Assembly: GCF_965204195.1 (NCBI RefSeq)
Contig: NZ_OZ241975.1
Coordinates: 682,001-746,000 of the forward strand
Direction of reading: 5' to 3'
DNA from: Poriferisodalis sp965204195
GTDB taxonomy: Bacteria > Actinomycetota > Acidimicrobiia > Acidimicrobiales > Poriferisodalaceae
DNA: 64,000 nucleotides
Shown in pieces: positions 48,860-61,038 of the stretch. Under the pieces are notes generated by a model. The model saw only the letters and a list, made by a program, of their open reading frames with translations, was not told where the DNA came from and did no database searches. Made by a program: the position numbers and the translations under genes. How positions within the stretch are numbered: position 1 is the stretch's first letter; every line of letters starts with the position of its first letter.

Positions 48860-51800
48860 TCACGGAGCGTCCGCAGCAGAAACCGCCTCGCGCCAAGCTT
48901 CTTCTGCCTTGTCGAGTTCGGCTTCGGAGTCGGTGAACCATGAGGTCGACCAGATGCGGTGAACGCTCCAGCCCTTGTCTTCAAGCACTTGCTGGCGGAT
49001 GCGGTCTCGATCTCTGGCGGTCGCGCCGGAGTGGTAGCTGGCACCGTCGGCCTCAAGAAGGAGCACCATCAGCCCTGGCTTGTCGGGATGGGCGCACGCG
49101 AAATCGACCCGGTAGCCGGCGACGGCGAATTGCGGCGTGGCGGGAATGCCGCGACGTTGCAGGCCGCGCTGTACCGAGAGTTCGAAAGGGTTGAGCGGTA
49201 CATCATGTGCGGCCGATCCGAGCACCTCGCATCGGGAATGGGCGTACTCCAGATACTGACGCAAGAGCTCTACACCCCGCGCCGACGAACGATCAGGCGC
49301 CATGTCGCGATGACTGAACGAGGAGACGAGTGCTAAACGTGAGCGGGCCCTGGTCACTGCAACGTTGAGACGCCGCTCGCCGCCTTCCTGATTCAACGGA
49401 CCGAACCGGTACGGCAGCCGCCCGTTGGCGTCCTTGTGGTAGCCGACGCTCAGCACGATGGCGTCCCGTTCATCGCCCTGAACCCGCTCGATGTTCTTCA
49501 CGAAGAAGCGCTCCTCATTGGCTTCGGAGAAGAAGGCATCCAAGGACTGATCTTCGAGGTCTCGCATGAGCCGGCTGAGTTCACCTTCTATGGCGTCGGC
49601 GTGGGCTTGGCCGAACGCGATCACGCCGAGCGTCTCGTGCGGCGAGGTGCGTGCGTGTTCCAGCACCCGCTCGGCCACATAGCGGGCTTCGTCGGGATTG
49701 GAACGCGTGCCGTTCGCAGCGGCGAGCGCGCGGAACTCGACCTCATGGTGCGTCACTGGCGGCGCTGCGTCTGTGCCGGGGAACGTGGTCAGCGAACCGC
49801 TGTAGACGTGCTTGTTCGAGAAGGCGATGAGGCGGTCGTCGCGGCTGCGGTAGTGCCACGTCAGCATGGCGTCGCGAAGGAAAACGTCCGCGAGATCAAG
49901 CAGAGACTCCACGTCCCCCGTCGAGAAATCGGTGTCGTCTTCGACGCCTTCATGTTCGTAGGACTCTCGTCCGAAGAACGTCGTGGGCGGCAGCTGACGG
50001 CTGTCGCCGGCGATGACAGCTTGACGGGCACGCGCAAGGCTGCTGATGGCCTCAGCCGGCGGGATCTGCGACGCCTCGTCGAAGATGACCACGTCGAAGA
50101 GACTCGACTGCATTGGGATCATCTCGGCGACGAGCACCGGTGACATCGTCCAGCAGGGGCGCAGCGCGGTCAGCACATGCGGCGCGTCAGCAAGCAGACG
50201 GCGGATGCTGCGATGACGGCGCCGCTTCGCAGCTTCCTTGCGAAGGATGTCAGCCTCGCCCGGGTGTGCGTCCATTGCAGCGACGACGCTCTCCGCGACC
50301 TCGCGCCGGAGGCGCATCGGATTGGCAGCGAGATGATCCCGATCGAACTCGGCGAATTCGCTCAGCAAGCGGGTTGCGCGTTTGCTGTCAAAGTTCGAGA
50401 TTCGAGGATCGGCGAACTGGATCTCCTCGAGGACTTGGCTCAGCCAAGCGCGCTCGACCGCCTCCGCGGCCTTGCTCGGGGAACACTCATCGTCAAGCGA
50501 GGCGAGAACGTCTGTGACGCCGAATGCGTGCAGGTCTGATTCCAGTTCGCGCAGCCGAGGCAGACGCTGGGCAGCATGCGCGTCTGCGGCGAGCGCGCCG
50601 ATGTCGGCCGACAGCTCTGCCCACGACCGAGCTTCGGCAGCGGCCCGGTCGATCAACCCGGTCTCGGCGAGCTGGACCAGCGCCGACAGCGCTTCGGCTG
50701 CTGCTGTGAGCGCGGCATCGAGGTCAACGGGCGGTCGGGGCAGGCCGTCGGCGCCGAGCTCGGACCACGTCGACTGATGACGCAGTGCCTGTTCCACAAT
50801 CTCGGCTGCCTCGTCTGCTCCCAGCCGCTTGCTGCCGCCGTCGAGCAACGTGTCCTCGACAGTCCTGCGGCACTGCCGCAGCTTGCGCGAGAACGCCTGG
50901 GTGAGCTTCCACGAGTCGCGGGCTCGTGCGAATTCGGCGTTCAGCGCAGTCAGATCAAGGAGATACACGTTGGGGCTGCAGCGTTCGAGCAGCGACCGAA
51001 TCTCGCCGAAGAGGCTCAGGACGCCGGCTCGATCGGAGGCTTCGCCCGAGATGGGTATGCCGACGCTCTCGAGACAGGAGCGGATTTCGCGGTCGGCCGT
51101 GGGGAGCGCAGTGTGTGCGGCATGTCGCAGCGTCTCGACCGCTGCCCGGGCTTCGGACGGCGATGTGACTGTGCTGTTGTGCCAGCGCGGGTGCTGTTTC
51201 GGAAACAGGGGGCCGCCGAGTTCGACCCACTCGATGATTCGGCTCTCCAGCGTGCGCCAGTCGTCGCGATCGATTCGCCGAGCGGCGTCGCCCCTCAGGC
51301 GCTGGTCTGAGCGGGCCGGTGGATCATGCGCCAGCAGCCGTTCATAGATCTCCCGCACGCTGAGGTCCCACGGCTCGCGGGCTTCGTGAAGCGCCGCCGA
51401 CATCGCGAGCAACTCACCCCTTCGGGCCGCCAACTGGCCATGCAAGTCGGCATAGTCCTGAGCAGGGATCTTGCTGACATTGTCGAGCGACGCAGCCAGG
51501 TTGGATGCGAAGTCCCGGCGAGACGTGACACCGCCGTGCAAGTCCATGACCAAGTCGCCCAGTGCGGCCTGATTCAGTCGCTTGGTGACCGCCTCGATGG
51601 CGGCCCGCTTCTCGGCGACGAAGAGCACTCGCTTGCTGCGGGCAGCGAGTGCTGCGATGAGGTTGGAGATGGTCTGCGACTTGCCCGTCCCGGGCGGTCC
51701 TTGGATCACCAGCGACTCGCCGCCGAGCACTTGATTGATGGCTCGATGCTGGCTGGAGTCGGCGTCGAGGATCAGGAACTCCGATTCGAGAGGATCGGCA

Positions 51801-52609
51801 TCAGGCTGGCTGGGACTCGGGTCGCACACCTGAGCGCTGAGCGCATCACGGGCGTGTGCGACCCCTGCGATTGCCGCCACGAGATCGTTCTGTGCGAGCG
51901 CCTCGGTGTTCTGTTCGAGGTCGTGAACCAGCGGCATCGTCGAATACGAGAAATTGCCGCACACGGCCCGTGGCGTGATGGCGAATCCCGGGAGCTCGCT
52001 CCATGCGCCGGCCAGCTGGTCGAACAGCTCATCGAAGGCTTCGAGCGAAGCGGGAGGATCCTCGGCGAGGTCGGCTTCAGTGTCGTCGGTGTCGATGCTG
52101 TGCTCGCTTCGCAAGATGTGTGCAAGAACCGGGTTCAGGTGCGCGTCGCCGGCCACCGAGACCTCGTAGTCGCGTGTAGCGGCTCCCGTCGGTGCCGTGT
52201 GCAGCGGCACGAGGATCACCGGTGTATTCGGTTCCGTGCACTGATCGACATTCCACGTAGCGAGGCCGATTCCCGCGAAGCAGGTGTCGATGCCCTTCTC
52301 TTCCAGATTGGTCAGCGCTGTCTTGTGGATGTTGGTCATGCGCCGTCGAGCATCATCCAACGGCGTCGCAGCGTCCGGCGCCGCGGCCGCTGCGAAGAGC
52401 TCGCTGAGGCGCACCGTGCGACCGGCCAGCAGACGGTCCAATGCAGGCGCGCTCAGCCCTATTTGCCCGCCTGGGGTGAGATCGAGCGTGCCCGTCCTCA
52501 GGTCTCGATAGTTGCGCAGTCGATTGCGCCCGCTCGTGTCCAAGAGCTCGCGCTGCCACCGCTCTGCCGCTGAGCGCACGGCATCAAGACGCTGGTCGTC
52601 GAGCGACAT
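48860..52609 (-). CDS. Large SF1 helicase-nuclease (DUF4011 type), interrupted by an in-frame TGA
   Basis: A 1,249-residue protein. The N-terminal part is DUF4011-like (WQRELLDTSGRNRLRNY). Helicase motif I is GPPGTGKSQTISN and motif II is IFDEASQIPP, with GDSRQLPPT, then LTWHYRSRDDRLIAFSN, LNVAVTRARSRLALVSS and VQGDERDAIVLSVGY. The last ~110 residues are a DUF559/MTES_1575-type nuclease (GYRVDFAC, LLLEADGASYHSG, RDRIRQQVLEDKGW, VHRIWSTSWF). Such proteins are often in defence or repair islands. The protein stops at TGA 48860-48862, although the family-type C-terminal tail follows in the same frame (48563-48859). Start ATG52609. Neighbours are TA pairs. Confidence 0.8.
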   Translation of the reverse strand: MSLDDQRLDAVRSAAERWQRELLDTSGRNRLRNYRDLRTGTLDLTPGGQIGLSAPALDRLLAGRTVRLSELFAAAAAPDAATPLDDARRRMTNIHKTALTNLEEKGIDTCFAGIGLATWNVDQCTEPNTPVILVPLHTAPTGAATRDYEVSVAGDAHLNPVLAHILRSEHSIDTDDTEADLAEDPPASLEAFDELFDQLAGAWSELPGFAITPRAVCGNFSYSTMPLVHDLEQNTEALAQNDLVAAIAGVAHARDALSAQVCDPSPSQPDADPLESEFLILDADSSQHRAINQVLGGESLVIQGPPGTGKSQTISNLIAALAARSKRVLFVAEKRAAIEAVTKRLNQAALGDLVMDLHGGVTSRRDFASNLAASLDNVSKIPAQDYADLHGQLAARRGELLAMSAALHEAREPWDLSVREIYERLLAHDPPARSDQRLRGDAARRIDRDDWRTLESRIIEWVELGGPLFPKQHPRWHNSTVTSPSEARAAVETLRHAAHTALPTADREIRSCLESVGIPISGEASDRAGVLSLFGEIRSLLERCSPNVYLLDLTALNAEFARARDSWKLTQAFSRKLRQCRRTVEDTLLDGGSKRLGADEAAEIVEQALRHQSTWSELGADGLPRPPVDLDAALTAAAEALSALVQLAETGLIDRAAAEARSWAELSADIGALAADAHAAQRLPRLRELESDLHAFGVTDVLASLDDECSPSKAAEAVERAWLSQVLEEIQFADPRISNFDSKRATRLLSEFAEFDRDHLAANPMRLRREVAESVVAAMDAHPGEADILRKEAAKRRRHRSIRRLLADAPHVLTALRPCWTMSPVLVAEMIPMQSSLFDVVIFDEASQIPPAEAISSLARARQAVIAGDSRQLPPTTFFGRESYEHEGVEDDTDFSTGDVESLLDLADVFLRDAMLTWHYRSRDDRLIAFSNKHVYSGSLTTFPGTDAAPPVTHHEVEFRALAAANGTRSNPDEARYVAERVLEHARTSPHETLGVIAFGQAHADAIEGELSRLMRDLEDQSLDAFFSEANEERFFVKNIERVQGDERDAIVLSVGYHKDANGRLPYRFGPLNQEGGERRLNVAVTRARSRLALVSSFSHRDMAPDRSSARGVELLRQYLEYAHSRCEVLGSAAHDVPLNPFELSVQRGLQRRGIPATPQFAVAGYRVDFACAHPDKPGLMVLLLEADGASYHSGATARDRDRIRQQVLEDKGWSVHRIWSTSWFTDSEAELDKAEEAWREAVSAADAP

Positions 52610-52817
52610 AGTCGCGGCATCGTAGCCAAGCCCTGCGAGACCGCTCTCTGGACCGGTTGTGCTGTCCGTCGAGTGCCGACCAACTTGGCCTCGAATGAGC
52701 GGGGGCGACCCCGCACACCACTACCTGAGACTCAACCTCGGCTCTTCAGCGGCTGATTGCCAATCGCGGCGTCGGCGAGGCGAAAGTTTGTTGACGAGGG
52801 TTTGTGCAGGTTGTTGA

Positions 52818-53882
52818 TTAGTGACCCGACAGATTGTCGATGACAACGGTGGCGAAATCCTCGGTGCCCGCAGTGCCGCCTTGGTCGGGGGTCAGGTGCT
52901 CGCCTGCTTCGTACACGGCGGCCAGCGACCGGTCCAACCGATCTGCCGGTGCGTCGAGGCCCAGGTGGCGCAGCATCATCTCGGCCGATTCGAGCGTGGC
53001 TGTCGGGTTGATGATGCCCTGCCCGGCGATGTCGGGTGCCGTGCCGTGGGCCGATTCGAAGTACGCCCAGTCGTCGCCGTAACAGCCCGACGGCGCCAGG
53101 CCCATGCCGCCGATCGTGCCGGCGCCCTGGTCGGACAGGATGTCGCCATACAGGTTCGGCAGCAGCAGCACGTCGAGCTCGTGCGGTCGCACCACCAAAC
53201 GGTGCGCCATGTCGTCGATGATGAACTGCTCGTATTCCAGGCCGGGGTACTCCTGTGCCACTTCCCGAGCGATGTCGCAGAACCACCTGTCGGTCGCAGG
53301 CAGCATGTTCGTCTTGGCCGAGACGGTCAGCTTGCCGCCGCGGCTCAGCGCCAGCTCGGCGGCGAAGCGGGTGACCTGTTCGGTGCCGGGACGGGTGATG
53401 ATCTTCGCCGCGAAGCGCCCGTTGGCGGCATCGGGCGGGACGCGAGATCGGCCCTCGGTCAGTCCCGCATCGAGCAGCCGCTGCGCTGGGCCCATGACGC
53501 CGACGTACATGTCCTCGAGGTTCTCCCTGACGATCACGTAGTCGATCCCCTCAGGCCGGGCCAGCGGCGAGGCATAGCCGGGACGCCAGCGCACCGGTCG
53601 CACGTTGGCGTAGGTGCGCTTGCCCCAACGCATGAAGCCCGCGCCCGGCGTCGTGCCGTTCGACGATCCAAACAGCACGGTGTCGGCAGCGTCGATGTGC
53701 TCACCGACCAGCGCTTCCCGTTCGTCGGGAGTCAGCGCTGCTAGCTCGTCGCCCACCGGCACGTGGTCCCAGTCGATGGGCAGGTCCAACGCATCGAGCA
53801 CGCGCAACGACGCTGCCATTGCTTCGGGTGCGGCATCGTCGCCGGGGATCACGCACACCCGGTGCCGCCGCTGTTCGGTCAT
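52818..53882 (-). CDS. Isocitrate/isopropylmalate dehydrogenase family protein (tartrate/D-malate type)
   Basis: A 354-residue NAD-dependent beta-decarboxylating dehydrogenase. IPGDDAAPEAM replaces the usual GDGIGPE at the start. RENLEDMYVGVMG is the substrate loop. DVLLLPNLYGDILSDQGAG and ESAHGTAPDIAGQGIINPTA are the metal and cofactor segments. It may act on isopropylmalate, tartrate, D-malate or homoisocitrate. No leu gene is adjacent, so a catabolic role is favoured. A broken relative is at 36733-36975. It is oriented away from the cox locus and downstream of the DUF2269-like gene. Confidence 0.83.
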   Translation of the reverse strand: MTEQRRHRVCVIPGDDAAPEAMAASLRVLDALDLPIDWDHVPVGDELAALTPDEREALVGEHIDAADTVLFGSSNGTTPGAGFMRWGKRTYANVRPVRWRPGYASPLARPEGIDYVIVRENLEDMYVGVMGPAQRLLDAGLTEGRSRVPPDAANGRFAAKIITRPGTEQVTRFAAELALSRGGKLTVSAKTNMLPATDRWFCDIAREVAQEYPGLEYEQFIIDDMAHRLVVRPHELDVLLLPNLYGDILSDQGAGTIGGMGLAPSGCYGDDWAYFESAHGTAPDIAGQGIINPTATLESAEMMLRHLGLDAPADRLDRSLAAVYEAGEHLTPDQGGTAGTEDFATVVIDNLSGH

Positions 53883-53931
53883 GCCCGCCGACGCTACGCG
53901 TCAGGGCCGAGACCCGCGTGGGCGCCGGGGT

Positions 53932-54438
53932 TCACAAGCCTGGCTTGGTCACCATCACGGCGATGGCTGCCACGATCACCAGGTTGTTCGCCATCGACCA
54001 CAGTTCGGCTCGCTTGCGCAGTCGCTTCGCGTCGTTGGACCGTTCGGGGCCCGCGTCCATGGCCTCGGCAAGCTTGGCGCTGGTCGGACGTAGCGCGCCG
54101 TGGGCAATGCCCAACCAGACGAAGTACAAAATGAGCGCCGTCGTCACCCAGCCTTGCCGGAACGTCCAGCGGTCATCGATGAGCACCGCGACCAGGCCGG
54201 CAACACCGGCGAGATATGCCGCTATGTCCGTCAAGCGGTTCGACGCGAATTCGAACGCCCGCCGTACGGCTCCTGCTGCGTCGGGACCATCAGCCCATGC
54301 CCGCCTCAGCATGACGGTGCCCAGGGCGCTGCCGCCGAACCCCACCACGGCACTCACCAAGTGGACAACCAGTACTGCCTGATACCAGCCGGAATTGAAG
54401 CTGGCCGCCACCAAGGAATCGCCGAAGCCAAGCGCCAT
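53932..54438 (-). CDS. DUF2269-like integral membrane protein
   Basis: A 168-residue protein with four hydrophobic helices (AVLVVHLVSAVVGFGGSAL, LTDIAAYLAGVAGLVAVLI, WVTTALILYFVWLGIAHGAL, and a C-terminal NNLVIVAAIAVMV). The His in the first helix is typical of DUF2269, predicted membrane proteins without a known function. It is divergent from the cox locus. Start ATG54438 gives MALGFGDS; the open frame further upstream has no support. Confidence 0.7.
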   Translation of the reverse strand: MALGFGDSLVAASFNSGWYQAVLVVHLVSAVVGFGGSALGTVMLRRAWADGPDAAGAVRRAFEFASNRLTDIAAYLAGVAGLVAVLIDDRWTFRQGWVTTALILYFVWLGIAHGALRPTSAKLAEAMDAGPERSNDAKRLRKRAELWSMANNLVIVAAIAVMVTKPGL

Positions 54439-54586
54439 GCCGCGAGTATCGCTGCCAGACGCACAGATGCCGCAGCGGGAGCAGGTACCGGCGTGGCTCG
54501 TGAGTTCGTTCGGACCGCCGGGACGGGCAGTGGTAAGTTCGCTGTGCCGCAGAGACACGGCCGGATCTCCGGGGGAAGGGGTATCC

Positions 54587-54841
54587 ATGCCGATCGAGTC
54601 ATCAGGCCATAGCGCAGGCAACCCGAGGCTGTACGAGGTCATTGAGGGTGCGCCCAAGGAAGGCGCCAGCCCGACGATCTGGGCCTGGCCGCAGATCATC
54701 GACTATCTCAAAGTCGCTGGTCAGCCAGTTCAGGGGCCATGGCCGCCACACCAGGAGCGACGGCCTGATCCCGACGCCGAGTCGTTGCCGCGAGCTGTGC
54801 CGGATCCGCAAGGTCCCGGCGGGCCGTCGACAGGGGGCTGA
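54587..54841 (+). CDS. Small protein of unknown function at the head of the cox operon
   Basis: An 84-residue product. ATG54587 is preceded by GGGGGAAGGGG, a strong ribosome binding site, and its TGA ends three bases before coxM. The middle (SPTIWAWPQIIDYLKVAGQ, VQGPWPPHQERRPDP) is Trp- and Pro-rich; the C-terminus is low complexity. I do not recognise it. Position makes it part of the cox operon; an assembly or regulatory role would be guesswork. Confidence 0.6.
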   Translation: MPIESSGHSAGNPRLYEVIEGAPKEGASPTIWAWPQIIDYLKVAGQPVQGPWPPHQERRPDPDAESLPRAVPDPQGPGGPSTGG

Positions 54842-54844
54842 CGC

Positions 54845-55720
54845 ATGTATCCATCTCGCTTCCGCTACGAAGCGCCCTCGACCGTCGCCGAGGCAGTCGC
54901 GATGCTCGCCGCCGCAGACGGCGAGGCCAAGATCCTGGCGGGCGGCCAGAGCCTCATTCCGATGATGAAGCTGCGATTCGCGGCGCCCGCGATGATCGTG
55001 GACATCAACGGCATCGGCGGCCTCGACTACCACCGGTCCGATCCCGACGGCACCTATCGCATCGGGGCGCTGTGCCGGCACGCTGATCTCGAGAAATCCG
55101 CTGCGCTCGCCGATGCCCAACCGACCATCGCTGCGGCGGCCCCCGTCGTGGCCGACCCGTTGGTGCGTACACGGGGGACGCTCGTGGGCTCGGTGTGTCA
55201 CGCCGACCCGCAAGGCGACTGGGCCTCGGTCATGGTGTCGCTGGAAGGCGCCATCGTGGCTCAAGGCCCGAATGGGCGCCGGAGCATTCAGGTGGCCGAT
55301 CTCATCGACGGCCCGTTCCAGACGGTGCTCGCTCCCGACGAGATCGCCGTCGAGGCAGTGATTCCCGCAGCACGCGGCGCCCGGGCGGGTGGCTATCTCA
55401 AGCTCGAACGTCGGGTCGGTGACTTCGCCACCGTCGGCGTGGCGGTCTCGGTCGAGATGTCGGGCGGCAGCGTTGCTCGGGCGGGCATCGGGCTGACCGG
55501 AGTCGGGCCAGCCACCATCAACGCTTCGGACGCCGCGGCGGCGCTGGTCGGCACGGCACTCGATGCAAACGCCGTCGCTGCGGCGGCCCAGCTCGCCGCC
55601 GAGGCAGCGCAGCCACGCTCTGACCACCGGGGCAGCGCCGATTACAAGCGCCATGTCGTCGCCACCTTTGTGCGGCGCATCGGGGCTCAGATCCAGCGAT
55701 CAGAACAAGAGGCGGCCTGA
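54845..55720 (+). CDS. coxM: Carbon monoxide dehydrogenase FAD subunit
   Basis: A 291-residue protein, the FAD-binding medium subunit of molybdenum hydroxylases. AGGQSLIPMMKLR (residues 36-48) and GSVCHADPQGDW (about 115-126) are the FAD-binding motifs, and the C-terminal CO_deh_flav_C domain runs from about 180. In form I CO dehydrogenase it passes electrons from the [2Fe-2S] subunit to the respiratory chain. The M-S-L gene order, with one base to the coxS start, fits form I. Confidence 0.92.
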   Translation: MYPSRFRYEAPSTVAEAVAMLAAADGEAKILAGGQSLIPMMKLRFAAPAMIVDINGIGGLDYHRSDPDGTYRIGALCRHADLEKSAALADAQPTIAAAAPVVADPLVRTRGTLVGSVCHADPQGDWASVMVSLEGAIVAQGPNGRRSIQVADLIDGPFQTVLAPDEIAVEAVIPAARGARAGGYLKLERRVGDFATVGVAVSVEMSGGSVARAGIGLTGVGPATINASDAAAALVGTALDANAVAAAAQLAAEAAQPRSDHRGSADYKRHVVATFVRRIGAQIQRSEQEAA

Positions 55721-55721
55721 C

Positions 55722-56321
<600 letters not shown>

Positions 56322-56322
56322 G

Positions 56323-58700
<2,378 letters not shown>

Positions 58701-58704
<4 letters not shown>

Positions 58705-59660
58705 GCAGCTCCGGACTCGTCGGGCCCGAACCCGTCGGAGAAGGGGCCGTCGAGGGCTGGGGCGTGATCGAGCGCGCCACCGAGCTCGCTCGCAGCGGCG
58801 AGGCGTTCGTGCTGGCCACGGTTGTCTGGCGCGAGGGTCCGACATCGGGGCAGCGCGGTTCTCGCGCCATCTACACGGCGGCGGGCGAGATGTACGGGTG
58901 GATCGGCGGCGCCTGCGCCGAGCCGGTGTTCATCCGCGAGGCCATCGCCACGCTCGAAGCGGGCACGCCGCGCCTATTGGCGCTCGGTGCGAGCGACCGA
59001 TTCGGCGACCTGCCCCAGGGCACCACTGCGGTGCCGATGTCGTGTCAGAGCGAAGGCGCCCTGCAGATCTACCTGGAGCCCGTCGTGGCCGCACCGCACC
59101 TCGTGATCGTCGGAGGCTCGCCCATGGCGACCACCCTGTCGGTGCTGGCCGCCCAGCTCGACTGGCGTGTCGAGCTGGTCGACCGCGCCGAATTCAGCGA
59201 GGGGCTGCTCACGCCGCAGTCGATGGTGGTAGTTGCCACCCAAGGACACGGCGATGAGGACGTGCTGGTCGCTGCGTTCAAGGCCGATCCGGCCTACGTG
59301 GGCCTGGTCTCGTCGGCTCGACGAGGCCGCAGCGTCCGGACCCTGCTCGCAGATCAAGGCGTGGGAGAAACCCAGCTCGGCGCACTGAGAGCTCCCGCCG
59401 GCCTGGATCTCGGCAGCACCTCGCACAAGGAAGTCGCAGTGTCGATCCTGGCCGAGCTGGTGCAGCTCCGTGCCCAGGGTGCGTTCGCAGCGACAGCCAG
59501 CGCCCAAGCGTCAGCGACGCCGGCGGCTGTCGACCCTGTTTGCGGCATGACCGTCCAGGTCGATCCGGCGACGCCGTCGCTGCAGATCGGCGACGAGGTC
59601 TTCTACTTCTGCTGTGCGGGGTGCCGCACAACCTTCGCACGCGAGCGGGGAGTCGCCTGA
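58701..59660 (+). CDS. XdhC/CoxF-like maturation protein with C-terminal YHS domain
   Basis: A 319-residue protein. The N-terminal XdhC/CoxI domain has FVLATVVWREGPTSGQRGS and GWIGGACAEPVF. The Rossmann XdhC_C domain has VIVGGSPMATTLSVLA. After an Ala-rich linker (about 255-275) comes a YHS domain, DPVCGMTVQVDP with YFCCAGCRTTFARE, a metal-binding fold. CoxF- and CoxI-type proteins insert sulfur/copper or the molybdenum cofactor into CoxL. A metal-binding YHS fused here would fit copper delivery (inference). The start is coupled to coxL (ATGA) and the stop to coxG (TGATG). Confidence 0.87.
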
Positions 59661-60244
59661 TGCAGATCACCAACCAGTTCCAGGTCGCGCAGCCGCTGGA
59701 GGCTGTGTGGAACTTCTTCGGCGACGTGCCGCAGGTCGCCGCATGCCTGCCCGGCACGGAGCTGACCACCGAGCTGGGCGACGACCGCTACGGCGGCACC
59801 GTGTCCATCGGCCTCGGCCCCATCAAGCTCGACTTCGACGGCGGTGCCGAGATCACGCAGCGGGACGAGGAGAACCGGACGATCTCCGTCGCTGCCAGCG
59901 GCGCCGATCGCAAGGGCCGGGGCCAAGCCACGCTCGAGCTCAATGCCAGCCTCGCTGCGGCCGCAGGCGGCACGAGCGTGGAGGTGGCCATGGACCTGCA
60001 GCTGTCCGGGCCCGCAGCTCAGTATGGGCGTGGCCTGGTGGGTGACATCACCGCGGTGCTGCTGAACGACTTTGCCGCCAACGTCCAGAACCGGCTCGCT
60101 GCCATCGCGGAGGGGCGCGATCCAGACCAAGTCGAACAGGTTCAAGCCGCCGGTGGCGTCGCCATCGGTCTGCGTGCCGCGGGAATGGGTCTCGCCCGCG
60201 TCGTGCGCCGGCTTGCCCTTCCGTACCGACCCGAGGCCGTGTGA
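59660..60244 (+). CDS. coxG: CoxG, SRPBCC-fold CO dehydrogenase membrane-recruitment protein
   Basis: A 194-residue protein. MQITNQFQVAQPLEAVWNFF, VAACLPGTEL and SIGLGPIKLDFDGGAEI are typical of CoxG. The C-terminal ~40 residues (VAIGLRAAGMGLARVVRRLA) are a hydrophobic/basic helix. Known CoxG binds menaquinone or recruits the dehydrogenase to the membrane. Its ATG shares one base with the previous stop. It is followed by the five small membrane-protein genes. Confidence 0.93.
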   Translation: MQITNQFQVAQPLEAVWNFFGDVPQVAACLPGTELTTELGDDRYGGTVSIGLGPIKLDFDGGAEITQRDEENRTISVAASGADRKGRGQATLELNASLAAAAGGTSVEVAMDLQLSGPAAQYGRGLVGDITAVLLNDFAANVQNRLAAIAEGRDPDQVEQVQAAGGVAIGLRAAGMGLARVVRRLALPYRPEAV

Positions 60245-60254
60245 GGAGGCGCTC

Positions 60255-60506
60255 GTGCTCTGGTGGATAGGAAACCTGATACTGCTCCTGGTGGTCGTGC
60301 CGGTTGCGCTCGCGCTGCTGAACCGGGTGCTCGCCGCGATCGAGCGTATTCGCAAGGCCAGCGACGACATCCTGGCCGGCGGCGTGGGGATCATCGGCGA
60401 GCTCGACACCACGCAGGACTTGCTCGCAACCACTGACGAAACGATCGAAGAAGTGGCGGACGGTGCGGTCCGCTACGCCGGCTCGGTCGGGAAGCTCCTG
60501 GGCTGA
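60255..60506 (+). CDS. Small one-helix membrane protein 1 of the cox cluster
   Basis: An 83-residue protein beginning MLWWIGNLILLLVVVPVALAL (read in two parts: a Trp-rich start, then a membrane helix of about 20 residues). It is followed by a soluble amphipathic helix, RVLAAIERIRKASDDILAGG, and an acidic TTDETIEEVADGAV part. GGAGG lies 9 bp before GTG60255, and the gene starts 10 bp after coxG. I recognise no family. The build (N-terminal helix, then about 50 residues of soluble helix) recurs in the four following genes. Confidence 0.7.
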   Translation: MLWWIGNLILLLVVVPVALALLNRVLAAIERIRKASDDILAGGVGIIGELDTTQDLLATTDETIEEVADGAVRYAGSVGKLLG

Positions 60507-60517
60507 AAGGGGACGTG

Positions 60518-60745
60518 ATGCCTGTTGTTGCCTGGGTCACCGTCATTATCGGCGGCTTGATCATCCTGGCGGCCGCGGTGGGCCTGCTGCGGGTGGTACT
60601 GCATTTGGTGGCGGTGCACCGCACGCTCACCCAAGTGGCCGGCGGCGTTCGTGTCATCGCCGAACAGACCTCGACGGTGCCCACTGTGCTGCCGTCGGTC
60701 AACTCGACGCTGATGCCCGTCCACGACTTCTGCGAATCGATCTGA
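60518..60745 (+). CDS. Small one-helix membrane protein 2 of the cox cluster
   Basis: A 75-residue protein: membrane helix WVTVIIGGLIILAAAVGLL (about 6-24), then RVVLHLVAVHRTLTQVAGG, and a C-terminal part with TSTVPTVLPSVNSTLMPV. Unknown function. It starts 11 bp after the previous stop. Confidence 0.7.
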   Translation: MPVVAWVTVIIGGLIILAAAVGLLRVVLHLVAVHRTLTQVAGGVRVIAEQTSTVPTVLPSVNSTLMPVHDFCESI

Positions 60746-60758
60746 GGGAGGCGCCGCC

Positions 60759-61037
60759 ATGCTGCAGTTGCTCGCCCAGAGTTCGGACGCCGGATCCACT
60801 ACGGGATGGGTCATCGGCATCGTCATCGGCATCGTCGTCGTGATCGCAGTGGTCGCCCTCGTCGTGCCGATCCTCGTGCTGGCCCGTTCGATCGGCAATC
60901 GGGCCACCGAGATCAACGACGGACTGGAAGACGCCGTCACAAATACGGCGGCGCTCGGGGAACTGAACACGACGATCGCAGCTGCAACGGTGATCGTCGA
61001 CGGCCTCAAACGCGGCCGCAACCGGTTAGGAGGCTGA
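60759..61037 (+). CDS. Small one-helix membrane protein 3 of the cox cluster
   Basis: A 92-residue protein. After a short polar start (LAQSSDAGSTT) comes a long Val/Ile-rich helix, GWVIGIVIGIVVVIAVVA, then RSIGNRATEINDGLEDAV and NTTIAAATVIVDGLKRGR. GGGAGG precedes ATG60759. Unknown family. Confidence 0.7.
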   Translation: MLQLLAQSSDAGSTTGWVIGIVIGIVVVIAVVALVVPILVLARSIGNRATEINDGLEDAVTNTAALGELNTTIAAATVIVDGLKRGRNRLGG

Positions 61038-61038
61038 C

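Noticed and set aside
48860..48862. TGA as selenocysteine codon
   Set aside because: The following sequence shows no obvious SECIS-type hairpin, the position is in a linker with no catalytic role, and no selenocysteine genes are in the window.
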